Assembly (NCBI RefSeq): GCF_019710575.1
Contig: NZ_JAHWFK010000001.1
Span: 310,001-374,000, forward strand
Direction: 5' to 3'
Source of the DNA: Paractinoplanes polyasparticus
Lineage (GTDB): Bacteria > Actinomycetota > Actinomycetes > Mycobacteriales > Micromonosporaceae
DNA length: 64,000 bases
The notes beneath the pieces were generated by a model that saw only the letters and a list, made by a program, of their open reading frames with translations, searched no databases and was not told where the DNA came from. The translations under genes and the position numbers were made by a program. Positions 43,028-51,237 of the stretch are shown one piece after another (position 1 is the first letter of the stretch; each line of letters opens with the position of its first letter).

Positions 43028-44377
43028 TCACACCAGATACTCGCCGCCGCATGCTTCGGCCAGTGACGGCCCGAACAAGGCCGCCGGGAAGTGGGCGCCC
43101 GGCTTGCCCTCGCCGGCGAGCAGGCGCCGAGCCACCTCGGCCGGGACGGCACCGGTGAACGACTGGGCCTCGCCGACCCGCAGCCAGCCCTCGCGAACCT
43201 CGCCGTCGGCCCACCGCACGTGGGCGTGCCCCCAGGAGTGCTCGCGAGGCTGCGGGCGGGCCGGAAACTCGACCGCGGCGAGGCGACGGATCGCGAAATC
43301 CCGGAGCGGGCCGATGGCCAGCAGGGCGCTCGCGATGGGCAGCAGCACCTGGACCATCGACGACGACGGCATCTCGCTCGACGCCGACAGCACGGACGGC
43401 GCCCCGCTGACCCGCTGCGCGGCCAACAGCTCACCGAGCGGCATGCCCACGGTGGTGACCGTGGAGCCGTCGGGCAGGGTCAGTTCCTTCGCGTCGCCGG
43501 CGAGGCGGGCCGGGGCAAGCCGGCCGTCCCGATAGCGCCGGCCGCCGTACCGCCGGCCGCCCTCGACGCCGGGTAGCCCCCCGAGCATGGTGCCCGCGAG
43601 CGCTGCGCCGACCCGGCCGGCCTCCATGGCCAGCGAGGGCACCATGTCGACCCGCACCTCGACGGGCGTGGGCCGGCCCTCGCACAGCTTGGCGACGACA
43701 CTTTCGGACGCGGTCACTCCGAAACCGGCGCCGGTCACGACTGTCCGCCCGGCGGTCGCTGCAGCATCGTCGACCGTCAGCACCTGGGACACCGCGGCGA
43801 CGTCGTTGGCGAGATCGACGTAGTGACTGCCGGGCAGACAGGCTCGAATGATCGGCGCGGCGGTCGCCGTGAACGGACCCACCGTATTGATGACCACGGC
43901 CGGTCGTTGCCGCCGAATCTGCTCGGCAGCATCTTCCATTGACGCCGCAAGGACCGTGCGCCGGGGCCGACCGGCGGCGGCGTTCGCCATCCGATCGCCC
44001 GCAAGGCCGTCTGCAACCCGGGCGCCAGCATCGGCGTTCGCGATGCGGTCCCCTGCAGCGGCGTTCGAGATCCGGTCGCCCGCGAGCCGGCCGCCTGCAA
44101 CGCCGTCCGCAAGCCGGCCGCCCGCATCGGCGTTCGCGGTGCGATTGCCGGCAACGCTGTTCGCGATCCGATCGCCGGCAACGCCGTTCGCTATGCGGTT
44201 GCCGACATCCACAGAGTGGTCGCTTTCAGCCGACGTAAGGCCGTGGTCGGCGGCCCGCGCGAGGCGACCCGCGTCCCGGCCGACAAGCACCGGAGTGATA
44301 CCCCGCCGTTCCAGCTCGGTCGCGATCGCGCGGCCGCTGCGGCCGGTTCCGCCCAGAATCCAGACCTCGTCTGTCAT
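43028..44377 (-). CDS. saccharopine-dehydrogenase-like NAD(P)-binding protein with a nine-residue repeat insertion
   Basis: A 449-residue protein: VWILGGTGRSGRAIATEL (Rossmann GGTGxxG), RQRPAVVINTVGPFTATAAP and GAGFGVTASESVVAKL place it with the trans-acting enoyl reductase/saccharopine dehydrogenase-like group. Between the second strand and the rest of the fold, residues 59-135 consist of eight nine-residue units (type GDRIANxxA) and one truncated unit. Without it the length would be about 370, near the family norm. The ATG at 44377 is divergent from the TetR gene, with a 39-bp palindrome between them. The substrate is unknown. Confidence 0.82.
   Translation of the reverse strand: MTDEVWILGGTGRSGRAIATELERRGITPVLVGRDAGRLARAADHGLTSAESDHSVDVGNRIANGVAGDRIANSVAGNRTANADAGGRLADGVAGGRLAGDRISNAAAGDRIANADAGARVADGLAGDRMANAAAGRPRRTVLAASMEDAAEQIRRQRPAVVINTVGPFTATAAPIIRACLPGSHYVDLANDVAAVSQVLTVDDAAATAGRTVVTGAGFGVTASESVVAKLCEGRPTPVEVRVDMVPSLAMEAGRVGAALAGTMLGGLPGVEGGRRYGGRRYRDGRLAPARLAGDAKELTLPDGSTVTTVGMPLGELLAAQRVSGAPSVLSASSEMPSSSMVQVLLPIASALLAIGPLRDFAIRRLAAVEFPARPQPREHSWGHAHVRWADGEVREGWLRVGEAQSFTGAVPAEVARRLLAGEGKPGAHFPAALFGPSLAEACGGEYLV
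43973..44203 (-). repeat. 27-bp degenerate coding repeat
   Basis: Eight 27-bp units plus a 15-bp partial unit, in frame, encode G-(D/N/G)-R-(I/L/V/M)-A-(N/D)-x-x-A. Units have drifted but keep length, so the array is older than the 60-bp array at 8641. Confidence 0.8.
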
Positions 44378-44396
44378 GACCCGCTCCCTCTGATGG

Positions 44397-44435
44397 CATC
44401 GCGTGTCATCACCATAGCCGTGATGACACGCGATG
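44397..44435. promoter_or_regulatory. TetR operator between divergent genes
   Basis: Arms CATCGCGTGTCATCA (44397-44411) and TGATGACACGCGATG (44421-44435) are perfect over 15 pairs with a nine-base spacer. A further TGTCATCA half-site follows at 44434-44441. It lies between the saccharopine-like gene and tetR. Confidence 0.75.
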
Positions 44436-44454
44436 TCATCACTAGGATGGTGGA

Positions 44455-45009
44455 GTGAGCAGATGGCAGCCGGATGCGCGGGAACGACTGGAACAGGCCG
44501 CCATCGAGCTTTTCGTCGAGCAGGGCTTCGCCGAGACGACCGTTCCGCAGATCACGGCACGCGCGGGGCTGACCACCCGCACGTTCTTCCGGCACTACGC
44601 CGACAAGCGCGAGGTGCTGTTCGCCGGTGACGAGATCCCCGAGATGGCCGCGCGCATGATGGCCGAGGCCCCCGAAGGCACCGACCCGATGAGGCAGATC
44701 CTCGAGGGCCTGCGGACGGTCGCCGCCACCCGCTTCGACCCCCGCAAGGACGAGATCCGGATCCGCCGCGACATCGTCCGCTCCGACCCGGGCCTGGTCG
44801 AACGCGATCTGCGTAAGCGCGCGGCCCTCAGCGAGGTCATCCGCTCGGCGTTCGTCGCCCGGGGCATCTGGCCACTACGGGCGGCCCTGCTGGCCGAAAC
44901 CGCGATGACCCTGCTCTACGTGTCGTTCGACGAGTGGCTCGACAGCGACCGCGACCTGTTCGACGTCATCGAGAAGACCCTGGCCGAACTCCGCGAGACG
45001 ATCGCCTAG
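44455..45009 (+). CDS. TetR-family repressor
   Basis: A 184-residue TetR protein with the N-terminal helix-turn-helix RERLEQAAIELFVEQGFAET, then TVPQITARAGLTTRTFFRHY and ADKREVLFAG. The C-terminal ligand domain is ordinary in length. The GTG at 44455 is divergent from the saccharopine-like gene. The 15-bp-arm palindrome at 44397-44435 is the likely operator for autoregulation and control of that gene. It converges on the cupin gene with a 13-base gap. Confidence 0.9.
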   Translation: MSRWQPDARERLEQAAIELFVEQGFAETTVPQITARAGLTTRTFFRHYADKREVLFAGDEIPEMAARMMAEAPEGTDPMRQILEGLRTVAATRFDPRKDEIRIRRDIVRSDPGLVERDLRKRAALSEVIRSAFVARGIWPLRAALLAETAMTLLYVSFDEWLDSDRDLFDVIEKTLAELRETIA

Positions 45010-45022
45010 CTGGAACCGGGCG

Positions 45023-45373
45023 TCACCCGTGGCTCCAGTCCGGCTTGCCGCCGGCAGCGGTCGAGGTCACGTCGGGGCCGATCAGCAGGAAGTGGGCCTC
45101 GTCGCCCTCGACGCGGGGACAGTGCTCGACGCCCCGGGGGATGACCAGCAGGTCGCCGGGCGTGAGGCGGACGTCGCCGTCGCGGAGCTGGATCGTCAGC
45201 TCGCCCGACAGCACCAGGAAGGTCTCGTCCTGGTCGTCGTGGGCGTGCCAGTTCGTGGATCGTGTGCCCTTCGCCACCTTGAGCAGGTTGCCGTTGGCCG
45301 CGGCGAGCACGCGCTGGGACCAGAACGAGGTGAGGGCGGCTGCTTCTTCGGCCACCGCGAATTTCGTGAGCAT
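45023..45373 (-). CDS. cupin-domain protein
   Basis: A 116-residue single cupin: NWHAHDDQDETFLVLSGELTIQL (HxH...E...G) and LTPGDLLVIPRGVEHCPRVE (PxG...H). The metal-binding residues of both motifs are present. The ATG at 45373 is chosen over 45433, which lies past the shared operator. It is divergent from the GlxA-like AraC gene, and the 29-bp palindrome between them suggests control by that regulator. Its enzymatic role is unknown. Confidence 0.85.
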   Translation of the reverse strand: MLTKFAVAEEAAALTSFWSQRVLAAANGNLLKVAKGTRSTNWHAHDDQDETFLVLSGELTIQLRDGDVRLTPGDLLVIPRGVEHCPRVEGDEAHFLLIGPDVTSTAAGGKPDWSHG

Positions 45374-45402
45374 GCGACGATCCTGGTCCGTGATCGGGCG
45401 GG

Positions 45403-45431
45403 GCGGCACTGGTAGAAATGACCAGTGCCGC
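45403..45431. promoter_or_regulatory. palindrome between cupin and AraC genes
   Basis: GCGGCACTGGT-AGAAATG-ACCAGTGCCGC: eleven perfect pairs with a seven-base spacer. It includes the GTG start (45425) of the AraC gene, so binding could block its translation start or promoter. Confidence 0.65.
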
Positions 45432-46468
45432 AAGGATCCTCACATCGTGTCGTCCTCGTCGTCGATGAGCAGTCCAATCCCTTCGAGGTGGGCTGCGCCT
45501 GCGAGATCTTCGGCGGCCCGCTCCGGCCCGAGATCGGTTTTCCCCTGTACGACCTGCGGGTGGCCGCTCCGCGCCGGTCGACACCCATGCGCGACGCCCT
45601 GTTCAGCATCGGCACGGTGGGGCGCCTCGACGAGATCGAGCACGCCGACACGGTGATCGTGCCCAACCGCCCGTACGTCGAGACCCCGTCCCGCCCGGCC
45701 CTGCTCGCCGCCCTGCGCCGCGCCCACGAGCGGGGTGCCCGCCTGGTGGGCCTCTGCACGGGCGCGTTCACGCTCGCCGAGGCCGGTTTGCTCGACGGGC
45801 GCCGCGCGACGGTCCACTGGAATCTGGCCGAGGAGTTCCGGCTGCGCTTTCCCGCCGTCGGCCTGGAACCCGACGTGCTGTTCGTCGACGACGGCGACGT
45901 GCTGACCTCGGCCGGCAGCGCCGCCGCGCTCGATCTCGGACTGCACATCGTCCGGCGTGACTACGGCGCCGAGATCGCCAACCACGTCAGCCGCCGGCTC
46001 GTCTTCGCCGCCTACCGCGACGGCGGCCAGCGCCAGTTCGTGGAGCGTCCGGTGCCACCGGCCGCCGCCGCTGAGACCCTCGCCCCGGTGGTGGCCTGGG
46101 CCCAGCAACGCCTGGACGAGCCGATCACGGTCGCCGGCCTCGCCCGCCAAGCCGGTATGAGCACCGGCAACCTGCACCGGCGCTTCCGGTCCGAGCTCGG
46201 GACCACGCCGTTGGCCTGGCTGACCGTCGAGCGCGTCACGCTGGCCTGCCGCCTGATCGAGCAGGGCGTCCCCGGCCTCGAATCCGTCGCGCGGCGCTCC
46301 GGCCTCGGCACCGGAGCGAACATGCGAGCCCTCTTCCAGCGTCACCTCGGTGTCAGCCCGGCCGAGTACCGGCGCCGCTTCGCCTACACCCGACGGGCCG
46401 CGACGATGTCACCGACCGACGCCCACACCCAGCGCAAGGCCAACATCGAACGCGAAGCCGACAACTGA
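45425..46468 (+). CDS. GlxA/FtrA-type AraC-family regulator (DJ-1/PfpI-like sensor)
   Basis: A 347-residue regulator. The N-terminal 190 residues are a DJ-1/PfpI-like domain (VVLVVDEQSNPFEVGCACEI, ARLVGLCTGAFTLAEAGLLD with Cys at the nucleophile position, ATVHWNLAEEF). The C-terminal 110 residues are a double AraC helix-turn-helix (ITVAGLARQAGMSTGNLHRR, PLAWLTVERV, LESVARRSGLGTGANMRALF). The GTG at 45425 lies in a palindrome. It is divergent from the cupin gene, its most likely target. The last 25 residues run into repeat-like low-complexity sequence. Confidence 0.88.
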   Translation: MPQGSSHRVVLVVDEQSNPFEVGCACEIFGGPLRPEIGFPLYDLRVAAPRRSTPMRDALFSIGTVGRLDEIEHADTVIVPNRPYVETPSRPALLAALRRAHERGARLVGLCTGAFTLAEAGLLDGRRATVHWNLAEEFRLRFPAVGLEPDVLFVDDGDVLTSAGSAAALDLGLHIVRRDYGAEIANHVSRRLVFAAYRDGGQRQFVERPVPPAAAAETLAPVVAWAQQRLDEPITVAGLARQAGMSTGNLHRRFRSELGTTPLAWLTVERVTLACRLIEQGVPGLESVARRSGLGTGANMRALFQRHLGVSPAEYRRRFAYTRRAATMSPTDAHTQRKANIEREADN

Positions 46469-46664
46469 CGCGAAGCCGCCGCCCAATGCGACGCCCACAA
46501 ATGACGCGAAGCCGCCGCCCGAAGCGAAATCGCCACGCCGAGAGAAGCCGCACCCCGAGCGAACGCGCACCCCGAGCGAACGCGCACCCCGAGCGAACGC
46601 GCACCCCGAGCGAACGCGCAGCCGGAGGCGAGGCCAGCTCGGGGCAAGCAGGAGGATCCCGGCG
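46469..46664. other. repeat-rich intergenic stretch
   Basis: Non-coding tail of the AraC gene made of tandem sequence: two copies of a TGACGCGAAGCCGCCGCCC unit (near 46467 and 46502), then four copies of a 17-bp unit at 46550-46617. The open frame through it (46350-46877) is a shadow. Confidence 0.6.
46550..46617. repeat. 17-bp tandem repeat, four copies
   Basis: GCACCCCGAGCGAACGC is repeated exactly four times without spacers. The period is not a multiple of three, which argues against coding. Confidence 0.9.
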
Positions 46665-47597
46665 TCAGTCGACGGTGAGGACGAGCTTGCCCTTCACGTG
46701 ACCGTCGGCGATCAGGCGGTGGGCCGCGGCGGCCTCGGTGAACGGGAACTCGCGGGAGACGTGGACCCGCAGGCGGCCGTTGGCGGCCAGGGCGCCCAGC
46801 GTGCTGAGCTCGGCCCCGTCGGGGCGGACGAAGACGTACCGGCCGCCCTGTTCCTTCACTGCGGTATCGACCACTGAGCAGTGGCGCACCGGGTGACGCA
46901 CCAGGGACGGGCTCTGGGTGAGCGCCTCGCCGCCGTGGAAGTCGGCGGCCGCGTCGACCCGGCCGTCGCCGCCGACCAGGTCGGCCAGGCGCTTGGGCAG
47001 ATCGTCGCCGTACTCGATGGGCTCGGCGCCCAGGCTGCGGATGAAGTCGTGGTTGGCGGGGGACGCCGTACCGATCACGCGGGCCGCGCCGACCGCGCGG
47101 GCGATCTGCACCGCCAGGTGGCCGACTCCGCCGGCCGCGGCGTGCACCAGCACCACGTCGCCGTGGCTGACTCCGATGGCCGACAGGGCCTGGAGCGCGG
47201 TCAGACCGGCCAGCGGCAGGCCGCCCGCCTGCACCAGCGTCATCGAGGCGGGCACGTGGGCGACCGCCCGCTCGTTCACCGAGACCAGTTCGGCGTACGT
47301 GCCGGCCTGCACACTTTCTTTGCGGGCGTACGCCATCACCTCGTCGCCGGGCGCGAATCGGGTGACCGCCGGGCCGACCCGGTCGACGATGCCGGCCACG
47401 TCCCAGCCGGGGATGAGCGGGAAGTGGTGAGGGTAGGCGCCTTCGAGGTAGCCGGCCCGGATCCCGTGGTCGACCGGGTTGACGCCGACCGCCCGCACCC
47501 GGATCCGGACCGTGTCGGGCCCGACCGGCGGGTCGGGAAGCTCCCGCAGGGTCATGACGTCGACGTCACCGAACTCGTCCAGCGCGATTGCCCTCAT
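46665..47597 (-). CDS. zinc-independent quinone oxidoreductase (MDR superfamily)
   Basis: A 310-residue medium-chain reductase: AVGVNPVDHGIRAGYLEGAY, PGWDVAGIVDRVGPAV, GLPLAGLTALQAL and the nucleotide motif VHAAAGGVGHLAVQIARAVG. The structural and catalytic zinc Cys residues of alcohol dehydrogenases are absent, so it is a QOR/NADPH:quinone-type enzyme. The ATG at 47597 is preferred to 47606. It is a single gene downstream of the L31 terminator. Confidence 0.9.
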   Translation of the reverse strand: MRAIALDEFGDVDVMTLRELPDPPVGPDTVRIRVRAVGVNPVDHGIRAGYLEGAYPHHFPLIPGWDVAGIVDRVGPAVTRFAPGDEVMAYARKESVQAGTYAELVSVNERAVAHVPASMTLVQAGGLPLAGLTALQALSAIGVSHGDVVLVHAAAGGVGHLAVQIARAVGAARVIGTASPANHDFIRSLGAEPIEYGDDLPKRLADLVGGDGRVDAAADFHGGEALTQSPSLVRHPVRHCSVVDTAVKEQGGRYVFVRPDGAELSTLGALAANGRLRVHVSREFPFTEAAAAHRLIADGHVKGKLVLTVD

Positions 47598-47624
47598 GAG
47601 GGGCATTTTGCCCTACCAGGCGGA

Positions 47625-47660
47625 TAAAAAACGCCCGACGTCGCAAGGACGCCGGGCGTT
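47625..47660 (-). terminator. intrinsic terminator of rpmE2
   Basis: On the minus strand AACGCCCG-G-CGTC, loop CTTGC, GACG-T-CGGGCGTT, then six Ts. Stem 47630-47660, T-run 47630-47625. It is the only classic stem-plus-T-run terminator I found here. Confidence 0.85.
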
Positions 47661-47671
47661 GGTGAGAAGCG

Positions 47672-47923
47672 TTACTTCGCGAACTTCGCGTACTTGTTGC
47701 GGAACTTCTCGATGCGGCCCGCGGTGTCGAGGACCCGGGTGCGGCCCGTCCAGAACGGGTGGCTCGCCGCCGAGATCTGCACATCGATCACCGGGTAGGT
47801 GTTCCCGTCGCTCCACTCGACCGTCTTCTCGCTGGTCTCGGTGGACCGGGTGAGGAACGCGTAGTCGGCGTTCCGGTCACGGTAGACGACGGTGTTGTAG
47901 GCGGGGTGGATGCCGTTCTTCAT
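47672..47923 (-). CDS. rpmE2: 50S ribosomal protein L31 type B
   Basis: An 83-residue L31: [60 protein letters not shown]. It lacks the CxxC zinc motifs of the type A protein, so it is the zinc-free form that replaces L31 under zinc limitation. Zur usually controls such genes; I looked for a Zur-like palindrome upstream and did not see a convincing one. AGGAGG lies upstream of the ATG at 47923. Confidence 0.95.
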   Translation of the reverse strand: MKNGIHPAYNTVVYRDRNADYAFLTRSTETSEKTVEWSDGNTYPVIDVQISAASHPFWTGRTRVLDTAGRIEKFRNKYAKFAK

Positions 47924-48096
47924 GTCTCTGTCCTCCTGGGGAGTGCGTTGGTCTCAACCACGCCGGCACCCCCGTTATTTCCGAGTTCGTGTCGCACACT
48001 GAGGTGCTGGTCACGGCCCCTTTCCGGCCGTGCGCTCCCGCCACAGGGAGCCCTCCGGACGGTTTGACCCCACCAAGATCGGGCAGGCATCGAGGC

Positions 48097-48705
48097 ATGA
48101 CGACGTTGCGTGCCCTGGTGCTGGGCTGCTCACTGAAATCAGGCGCCGAGGAGTCCAGCAGCGACCTGCTGGGCCGCCAGATCCTGGACGCCCTCGCCGA
48201 CCACGACGTCGACGGCGAGCTGCTCCGGGTGGCCGACCGGAACGTCAAGTTCGGCGTCTCCACCGACGAGGGCGACGGCGACGGCTGGCCCGCAGTACGC
48301 GAGAAGATCCTCGCCGCCCAGATCCTGGTGATCGCCACCCCCATCTGGCTGGGCCAGCCCTCCAGCGTCGCGAAAATGGTGCTGGAACGCCTGGACGCCG
48401 AGCTCTCCGAGACCGACGCCCGGGGCCGCCCCTCCATGTACGACAAGGTCGCCGTGGTCGGCGTGGTCGGCAACGAGGACGGCGCCCACCACGTCATCGC
48501 CGAGGTGATCCAGGCCCTGAACGACGTCGGCTTCACGATCCCCGCCGCCGGCTCCGCCTATTGGGTGGGCGAGGCCCTGGGCAAGGTCGACTACAAGGAC
48601 GCCGGCCCCAAGCCCGACACCACCGGCGCCTCCGTCAAGGATCTCGCCGCCAACACGGCTCATCTCGCCCGCATCCTCGCCGACAAGCCCTACGCCGCCG
48701 GCTGA
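48097..48705 (+). CDS. NADPH-dependent FMN reductase (flavodoxin-like)
   Basis: A 202-residue flavodoxin-fold reductase: RALVLGCSLKSGAEESSSDL (FMN phosphate loop), ILVIATPIWLGQPSSVAKMV and VAVVGVVGNEDGAHHVIAEV. This fits the NADPH-dependent FMN reductase family, supplying reduced flavin or reducing quinones. The ATG at 48097 starts the conserved part. It is a single gene ending at a small hairpin. Confidence 0.87.
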   Translation: MTTLRALVLGCSLKSGAEESSSDLLGRQILDALADHDVDGELLRVADRNVKFGVSTDEGDGDGWPAVREKILAAQILVIATPIWLGQPSSVAKMVLERLDAELSETDARGRPSMYDKVAVVGVVGNEDGAHHVIAEVIQALNDVGFTIPAAGSAYWVGEALGKVDYKDAGPKPDTTGASVKDLAANTAHLARILADKPYAAG

Positions 48706-48738
48706 GGCGGGGATCTCATCGACCCGGGCGGCGGGGCT

Positions 48739-48759
48739 AGCCCGGCCGTAGGCCGGGTT
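48739..48759 (+). terminator. hairpin after the FMN reductase gene
   Basis: AGCCCGGCC, loop GTA, GGCCGGGTT. Nine pairs counting one G-T pair, 33 bases after the stop. Confidence 0.5.
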
Positions 48760-48802
48760 GCTCCGTGGTCCTTGGTGGTGGTGTATGGGCCGAGATCCGT
48801 TG

Positions 48803-49215
48803 TCAGGTAACGGGTTCGGGTAGTTCTGCGAGTCGGTCGAACGCGGTGATCAGCTGGTCGGTCCAGGGCCAGCGTTCGGCGATGCGCGGGGGGTGGTGGT
48901 GCGGGCGGTGCCAGTGAGTTTCGCAGCGACGTGCAGCAGCCCGTAACGCAGCTTCTTCGGCTCCGCGACCGCCACAGCCCGTCCAGGAGCAGGGTGCTGG
49001 GTCCAGGCGAGCAGATCGATACCGGTCAGGGCGAGTTCCAGCCACGCAGCGTTGATCGCGAACTGCCGGGACGGGAACCGGCCGCACCCGGTGGCTTTAC
49101 CCGTGCGGATCCGGTCCTCGACGCGGGCGTGGACGCGGTGCCGGACCTCCACGAACTGGATGGAGCCGCCGCCGTGACCGGTGCCGGTGGCGAAGACCTT
49201 CGGACGGGTACCGGT
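48803..49215 (-). pseudogene. IS1380-family transposase remnant
   Basis: The minus strand encodes the C-terminal third of an IS1380 transposase in two frames. The first reads HRVHARVEDRIRTGKATGCG, FPSRQFAINAAWLELALTGI and KKLRYGLLHVAAKLTGTAR. Around a six-G run at 48888-48893 the frame shifts and continues HPPRIAERWPWTDQLITAFD to a normal stop. The N-terminal two thirds, with the first DDE residues, are missing, and I see no inverted ends. It is a dead fragment. Confidence 0.75.
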
Positions 49216-49338
49216 ACCCTGTAGCTGCTTCTGCGCTACAAGGGACGGACAGGTTGAGCACCGGTCCGGTGGTTCTGGCGGCGCCCAGTTGCGGCGCATC
49301 GCGGTGGCGCGGCGAAGGTCCGGGCCCGGATGCGGCAA

Positions 49339-49611
49339 TTTTCGGCGGACTATTGGCGCCTGGGCCGGCCGGGAGATCGGCGGCGTCTGCCGCGCAGAGT
49401 CGCTTCGACTACGCAGCCGACTTCAGCGCCTTTGCGCGCATTTTTTCGGCCATATCTTTTGATGCGTCGGGTCGTCCGATCGGATGAGCGAAAGACAGAT
49501 CATAGCGCGCGCCTTGACCTCACCGGCGCCTCGGCGTATCAAGAGACTTTGCGGCGACCGTGCTCACCGTGTATACGATCTCTCGGCGAGGCGGCGCCAG
49601 GAGGGGTCGTC
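49339..49611. other. intergenic before the haloperoxidase-like gene
   Basis: About 270 bases with patches of T-rich sequence (CATTTTTTCGG, CATATCTTTTGATG near 49440-49465) that may hold the promoter. No gene is seen. Confidence 0.45.
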
Positions 49612-50973
49612 ATGTATTCCACTTTTCGGAGATGGACGGTTACCTTATCCACGCCGCTTCTACTAATCGCGGTAGGCGGCGTGGCTCACGCCGGCCCGGC
49701 AGCGAAATCCTCAGACGGATCGGCGGTCATCGCGTGGAACGACATTGCCGCGACGGCTGCGCTCGGCGCCTGCCTGGCTCCGACGAACAACCCACTCCAC
49801 GAATCCCGCATGTATGCGATGACTCATATCGCCGTCAACGACGCCTTGAATGCGATTGACCGCCGCTCACGTCCCTACGCCTTCCGCGGACAGGCGCGCG
49901 GGGCGTCGCCGGAAGCCGCGGTGGCTGCCGCCGCGCGCAACGTGCTCGTGCCGCTTCTGCGGGAGCTACCGGCGCCGTTCGCGGACTGCGTCAGCAGCGC
50001 GAAGGTCGTCGACGGAGTGGAGGCGCGCTATGCGGCCGCCATCAACAGCATTCCCGGTGGTTCGGCCAAGACTCGCGGGATCGCCGCGGGGCGCGCAGCT
50101 GCCGCGGCCATCCTCACGGCAAGGACCGGCGACGGGTCGGACACGCAGCTGTTCGACACGGCGTACCCGCAGGGCTCGCGGCCGGGCGAGTACCGGTTCA
50201 CACCCGGAAACGACTTCGCGTTCGCACCCGGCTGGGGCGACGTCACCCCATTCGTCCTGAGGACAGCTGTCCAATTCCGGCCGGGTCCGCCGTACGCGCT
50301 GACGTCGCAGCGGTACGCCAGGGACTTCTTCGAGGTTAAGCGCCTGGGAGGCGACGGCGTCACCACCCCGAGCGCGCGCACCGCCGACCAGACCGAGATA
50401 GCCCGCTTCTGGGTGGAGAGCTCACCACTGCGCTGGAACCGGATCGCCCGATCCGTCGCCGCCGGCAAGCTGGATCTATGGGAAAGTGCTCGCCTCTTCG
50501 GCCTTCTGAACATGGCGCTCGCGGACGGCTACGTGGCCACATTCAACACCAAATACCAGGCGTACAACTTCTGGCGTCCGGTGACGGCGATCCGGAACGC
50601 GGCCAACGACGGCAATCCGAGAACCGTGCCCGACCCTACCTGGACGCCATTGATGATAACGCCACCGATTCCTGACTACGACTCCGGCCACAGTGTCGAA
50701 GGCGGCGCGGCGGCACAGGTGCTCCAGCGATTCTTCGGCAGCGACCGAATCGGCTTCGAGGCGTGCAGCTACACGCTGCTTGCCGGGCAGACCTGCACCG
50801 ATGCGTCACCTGTCCTGCGGCGGTACACCTCATTCAGCCGAGCATCGGCGGAGAATGGACTGTCACGCATCCTGGTCGGCTTCCATTTCCGGAAAGCCGT
50901 CAACGCGGGCATAGCCCACGGCGTCCAGATTGGCGACTGGACGGTGAACCACTCCCTGCAGCCCGTGCGCTGA
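49612..50973 (+). CDS. secreted vanadium-haloperoxidase/PAP2-like phosphoesterase
   Basis: A 453-residue exported protein; the signal peptide is MYSTFRRWTVTLSTPLLLIA with cleavage after VAHA. The C-terminal PAP2/haloperoxidase core shows KYQAYNFWRPVTAIR (Lys and Arg of motif one), PDYDSGHSVEGGAA (SGH) and SRILVGFHFRKAVNAG (Arg and His of motif three). The helical N-terminus (SRMYAMTHIAVNDALNAI) is typical of actinobacterial vanadium-dependent haloperoxidase homologues. Haloperoxidase and phosphatase activity cannot be separated by eye. AGGAGG precedes the ATG at 49612. Monocistronic. Confidence 0.85.
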   Translation: MYSTFRRWTVTLSTPLLLIAVGGVAHAGPAAKSSDGSAVIAWNDIAATAALGACLAPTNNPLHESRMYAMTHIAVNDALNAIDRRSRPYAFRGQARGASPEAAVAAAARNVLVPLLRELPAPFADCVSSAKVVDGVEARYAAAINSIPGGSAKTRGIAAGRAAAAAILTARTGDGSDTQLFDTAYPQGSRPGEYRFTPGNDFAFAPGWGDVTPFVLRTAVQFRPGPPYALTSQRYARDFFEVKRLGGDGVTTPSARTADQTEIARFWVESSPLRWNRIARSVAAGKLDLWESARLFGLLNMALADGYVATFNTKYQAYNFWRPVTAIRNAANDGNPRTVPDPTWTPLMITPPIPDYDSGHSVEGGAAAQVLQRFFGSDRIGFEACSYTLLAGQTCTDASPVLRRYTSFSRASAENGLSRILVGFHFRKAVNAGIAHGVQIGDWTVNHSLQPVR

Positions 50974-51237
50974 CGACGTGCGCACCACATCGACCGCCCG
51001 ATCGTCCCCGCGGCGGACCGCCCGCCGGGTGGGTCCTGGTCGGGTCAATCAGGCCGTCAGCTCGATGATTTGAGCGTCGTCCCGCAGGCTGACATCGCCG
51101 GTGAGCGCGGGCAGCCAGTCGACGGCGACTCTCGGTGAGCGGCATGGTATCGACCGGGATTGATCATGCCGTGGACGGCTGACCGGGGGCGTCGTAGTCT
51201 GCTGGCGTTGCGGCGATGATCACAGGGCGGAGTAGCT
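50974..51237. other. intergenic with a possible 3' gene remnant
   Basis: About 260 bases. A minus-strand frame at roughly 51050-51150 ends ALTGDVSLRDDAQIIELTA with native codon bias but no start, and may be the tail of a lost gene. Confidence 0.35.

Noticed and set aside
43028..43535. Plus-strand extension of the MFS frame family beyond 42957 (41757-43535)
   Set aside because: It reads through the MFS gene in the wrong frame and then antisense to the saccharopine-like gene.
46550..46617. Possible CRISPR array
   Set aside because: The four 17-bp units abut without spacers and no cas gene is near; the same holds for the repeats at 4676-4825.
46350..46877. Frame rich in Pro/Glu/Arg-Thr repeats after the AraC gene
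   Set aside because: It overlaps the AraC gene end and a 17-bp repeat whose period breaks codon periodicity, then runs antisense to the quinone oxidoreductase.
47924..48000. Zur box upstream of rpmE2
   Set aside because: Expected for a zinc-free L31, but no convincing AT-rich palindrome is present in this stretch.
48803..49215. Active IS1380 insertion sequence
   Set aside because: Only the C-terminal third is present, it is frameshifted, and no terminal inverted repeats were found.
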